From assembly GCA_963727245.1 (NCBI GenBank), contig CAVSFO010000004.1, forward strand, positions 310,001 through 374,000: a DNA stretch of 64,000 nt, in the 5' to 3' direction. The translations under genes were made by a program, and so were the position numbers. The DNA is from JBKQVT01 sp963727245. Its GTDB lineage: Bacteria > Planctomycetota > Planctomycetia > Pirellulales > Thermoguttaceae. Positions 61,305-64,000 of this stretch are shown here, one piece after another; position 1 is the stretch's first letter, and each line of letters begins with the position of its first letter. Under the pieces are notes generated by a model. The model saw nothing but the letters and a program-made list of their open reading frames with translations. It ran no database searches and was not told where the DNA came from.

Positions 61305-63419
61305 GTGAACCATTATCTTCTCGGCGTAATCGGCCTCTTGAGCAGCCTCTATGTGGGGTCGTTTCCCGCCCGATTGGCAGCCGAGGAACCACTGCGGATA
61401 GTGCCGCAACTCGGTTGGGACAGAGTGGGCATCGCCTCGCCGGACGGTTCCCTGTTTGCCACAGGCGCGACACAGTCTGGGACGCATTTGATCAAGCTGG
61501 TAAGCAAGCAAGGCGACCTTCTTTGGACGATCCCCCTTTCGCCGCCAACGGATATCGCGTTTTCTCCCGATGGGAAGTGGCTGGCGGCCTGCGGCGCGGA
61601 CGAAGGACTGATCCTAAACTTGAGGTTGTGCCAGTTGCGATACTTCCCCGCTTTGTGCGGCTCGCTCGTGGCGTTCACGCCCGACAGCCAGAAGATCGTG
61701 ATCGTTCGGCGTTGGACACATGGATCGCCTAGCGGAAAAGAGCGCGCAAAGGAGGTTGCGGACGAGGGCCTATTCGTCTCCGATCTGAATGCCCGGCGGA
61801 TCGCGCGTTTTCTAGTAGCTATGGAAATGCCGCTTCGCCTGGAAGTTCTTCCGGATGGGAAGACGGTCCGCGTATCGGGATCGCACGGCAAGCCCGGCAT
61901 GATCGTCCCAGCTCCTATGGGCAAGGCCGTGGAGACAAGCCATCTGGACACAGGGAAGACGGATCGCGATTGGGGCCCAGCTACGACGAGAGACTGGAGC
62001 CGGATCGATCCCCGTGATGACCCTCGGTATTGTCAATTGCCGCCTGCCGACCGGAAGAAGACGTTTTACTCGGAGCCGAAAGGGTTGTGCTGGAGTGAAG
62101 CGACCGGCTTGTGCGTGCAATATGGATTTGGCTCGACGGCGGCAAACTTCGTTGTTTGGGACGTCCGCCAAGGCCGGTTCCTCCGAGCATTTAGTGACGA
62201 TATCACCCCGCGCGCTGTCGGCGGATTCCTCGGTTCCGATGCAATCCTCGCGACCGCTTGGTCGGGTCGAGAATCGCACGTATCGCTGGTGAATGTGCGC
62301 ACGGCCCGGGTCTTTCCTACCGCCGTTGTTAAAGCACTTACGTGTTCAGCCGGTCCGGATGGAAAAAGCTTTCTCGTGATCGATCCCGCACAGACACCAA
62401 GCAAGAGAACGCCGCGTGGACCAGATGAAAAGAGTTTCCCCGCAACCGCTCCCGCGCAGAAACCAAGCAAGGCAAGATCGAGATCGAGACGATTGGAATT
62501 GTACCGCGTGTCGCTTAACGATCCGATCTATGCGGAAAACGCAGGCTCGCGACACATCTTCCCATTTGCCTGGTCGCGAGACGGGAAATACCTAGCGTAC
62601 GAGCGCGGCGACGATGAGGGCCATGCGGTGCGCGTGGTTTCCGTGGCGGATGGCAAGTTCGAGGACATTCCGTTGGCGGATACCATGGCCAGGCAGGTCG
62701 CGGAGAAGCCCTATTCGGGGATCGGCATCATGGTGTTCGATTTCGATGATTCGGGCCAATGGCTGGCCGTCGGGATAGGTGGCGCGGAGTCTGGGGTGGT
62801 CGGTATTGCCAACCGTAAGACTCGCCAAGTCGAAACCGTTCTGAAGGGCTTCCCGATTTGGGTCGCCGCTCTTCGGTTCGTGGGCCCCGACCGGCTGCTA
62901 ACGGGAACTTGGAACGGGCGTGTGCAACTGTGGGATCTCCGCCAGCAGAAACCCCTCTGGACGACGGAGACAGGGCGAGAGCTTTCCCGGTTTGGCTACG
63001 TTCCCGGCGGACCGTATGTCGTATGTGGGCATCAAGGCCAGAGCGGAACGGCGCTGCAACTGGACAGCGGGGAAGTCCATTACCGCACGTCGCGTCTTTG
63101 GGGCGGCGGCAATCTGGTGCCGGATAACTGGATTCAGCCCCAATTGATTGGGCGCGGCGCCTACGGTCTGGAAATGAACTCCGAATCGATGCAAGTTCGG
63201 CTGACCGACCTTGTTGCCGGGCTTAGCGTGCTGACTTTCTGCGCGCTGCCTGATGGCCAATGGATCATCTATACGCCTGACGGCGACTGGGACGGCTCTG
63301 AGCGAGTCCACGACTGGGTAAAGTTCTGCGACGGTCTCAAGGCTGTGTCGCCGGCCGAGGCAGATCGACGGCACCGGCGCCAGCGGATCGAAGCTGCCCT
63401 GAAACGCGCGTTTCCATAG
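61305..63419 (+). CDS. Secreted WD40-like repeat protein
   Basis: 704 residues from a GTG start with a GGAAGGA site. Signal peptide MNHYLLGVIGLLSSLYVGSF ends near AEEP. Propeller blades: IASPDGSLFATG, IAFSPDGKWLAACG, FTPDSQKIV, FAWSRDGKYLAYER, FDDSGQWLAVGIGG and LLTGTWNGRVQLWD. A short repeated linker (AQTPSKRTPRGPDEKSFP, AQKPSKARSRSRR) interrupts it. The C-terminal box GQWIIYTPDGDWDGSERVHD is common in bacterial WD40 proteins. Intact frame. Function unknown. Confidence 0.8.
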   Translation: MNHYLLGVIGLLSSLYVGSFPARLAAEEPLRIVPQLGWDRVGIASPDGSLFATGATQSGTHLIKLVSKQGDLLWTIPLSPPTDIAFSPDGKWLAACGADEGLILNLRLCQLRYFPALCGSLVAFTPDSQKIVIVRRWTHGSPSGKERAKEVADEGLFVSDLNARRIARFLVAMEMPLRLEVLPDGKTVRVSGSHGKPGMIVPAPMGKAVETSHLDTGKTDRDWGPATTRDWSRIDPRDDPRYCQLPPADRKKTFYSEPKGLCWSEATGLCVQYGFGSTAANFVVWDVRQGRFLRAFSDDITPRAVGGFLGSDAILATAWSGRESHVSLVNVRTARVFPTAVVKALTCSAGPDGKSFLVIDPAQTPSKRTPRGPDEKSFPATAPAQKPSKARSRSRRLELYRVSLNDPIYAENAGSRHIFPFAWSRDGKYLAYERGDDEGHAVRVVSVADGKFEDIPLADTMARQVAEKPYSGIGIMVFDFDDSGQWLAVGIGGAESGVVGIANRKTRQVETVLKGFPIWVAALRFVGPDRLLTGTWNGRVQLWDLRQQKPLWTTETGRELSRFGYVPGGPYVVCGHQGQSGTALQLDSGEVHYRTSRLWGGGNLVPDNWIQPQLIGRGAYGLEMNSESMQVRLTDLVAGLSVLTFCALPDGQWIIYTPDGDWDGSERVHDWVKFCDGLKAVSPAEADRRHRRQRIEAALKRAFP

Positions 63420-63479
63420 CTACTTCCGGGGCATGATAAGGGGACACCCATAACTGGCCTCGTGTCAAGGGCCCGGATT

Positions 63480-63788
63480 TTCGGTGTCCGTTCCGCCAAC
63501 CCCATCGCCTCGGACATAGTGTCAACGCCCTACGGCCCCGCCGTTCAGGACGCCTCGGCGGCGGCGATGCAAGCGCGATTGCAGATTCAGCAGGGGGCGG
63601 CCGTCTATAAGGGCGGAGTTTTCGGAGGAAGTGAAACGGGCTTTCACAGTTCCTCGCCACCGAAAGCCCCCTCAATCCAGGCTATGCGGGGCGGTATGGC
63701 ATTCCCCCCGCGAACGCGAACTTTGATTTCATTCTCAAAGGCGCCGTCCGTCCTGGGGCTCCCGTTGTGACTCGCTTCGCTCCAGGGG
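63480..63788 (+). pseudogene. Polymorphic-toxin tip fragment, frameshifted and truncated
   Basis: Reads SDIVSTPYGPAVQDASAAAM, LQIQQGAAVYKGGVFGGSET, then after a shift near 63645 FLATESPLNPGYAGRYGIPP and ANFDFILKGAVRPGAPVVTR. The Y-x-GG, ESPLxPGYAxxYGIP layout resembles the C-terminal domain of some secreted polymorphic toxins (I associate it with TreTu-type tips; low confidence). No start codon region or delivery domain is present. It is cut where the RAYT-associated AAAAGGGGACATTCTACTTTT-like end begins. Confidence 0.5.
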
Positions 63789-63852
63789 AGGCAAAAGGGG
63801 ACATTCTACTTTTCCTCTTGCAGGAGGTGGTTGGGGGCAGTAAAATCGCTGC

Positions 63853-64000
63853 ATGGCGAGGACGGCAAGGGCATCGGTGGGCGGGGTTTGCTACCATGTG
63901 CTCAATCGCGGTAACGCCCGCGAGGAGGTGTTTCACAAGAACGAGGACTACGTTGCTTTCCTCGATTTGGTGGAGGAGGCTGGAGAGCGTTTGCCGATGC
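63853..64000 (+). CDS. REP-associated tyrosine transposase, copy 3, cut by the window edge
   Basis: The first 49 residues are visible: MARTARASVGGVCYHVLNRG, NAREEVFHKNEDYVAFLDLV. The (Y/H)HVLNRG motif and the following Asp/Tyr helix are the RAYT N-terminus. GGGGACATTCTACTTTTCCT, about 60 bases upstream, is the likely element end. Confidence 0.8.
   Translation, partial: MARTARASVGGVCYHVLNRGNAREEVFHKNEDYVAFLDLVEEAGERLPM

Overview
This window looks like the chromosome of a GC-rich planctomycete (Planctomycetota, probably Pirellulales-like). This is inferred from several traits: a giant PEP-CTERM protein built of autotransporter-type repeats, an ECF sigma factor paired with a Ser/Thr kinase carrying TPR-like repeats, a DUF58/BatA-like von Willebrand cluster, EF-hand proteins of the planctomycete type, two GroELs around one GroES, and many short palindromic repeats that invade coding sequence. 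No rRNA is present; one tRNA-Ser(UGA) is.

Layout. 0-5.3 kb: a minus-strand housekeeping run coaE - hicB - hicA(broken) - rho - ribH - nusB - ftsY - UPF0145. 5.4-13 kb: polA, a small hypothetical gene, guaA and tilS, separated by inverted repeats and two copies of a 257-bp repeat. 13-19 kb: DUF58, BatA-like VWA protein, VWA/GATase-like protein and a WD40-like membrane protein, all on the minus strand. 19.2-26.5 kb: one very long PEP-CTERM surface protein. 26.5-33 kb: gene-poor DNA, a degenerate GGDEF protein, a small membrane protein, and a secreted Gly/His/Lys repeat protein with EF-hands. 33-37 kb: ECF sigma factor, kinase, tRNA-Ser. 37-42.4 kb: glycogen debranching enzyme, a haem-motif lipoprotein, purM. 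42.5-47.3 kb: an accessory island with an RHS-type toxin tip, a lipoprotein, an IS5-like remnant, REP-associated tyrosine transposases (RAYTs) and a group II intron. 47.3-51.6 kb: DsbD, P-II, a membrane protein, YacG. 51.6-57.5 kb: chaperone cluster groEL - groES - groEL - dnaJ - grpE - fmdB. 57.9-64 kb: hybrid histidine kinase, WD40-like protein, a second toxin-tip fragment and the start of another RAYT.

Two global points govern interpretation. First, about two dozen single-base frameshifts break genes that are otherwise well conserved (polA, dnaJ, glgX, kinases), usually at short GC runs. This is most simply explained by assembly or sequencing indels, so I annotate full gene spans and mark the breaks. 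Second, at least nine families of palindromic or inverted repeats are scattered through the window, some in frame inside genes and some supplying stop codons. With three RAYT loci present, a REP/RAYT-like mobilisation system is the most interesting system-level possibility. The most unusual single gene is the Gly/His/Lys repeat protein at 30.5-33.1 kb.
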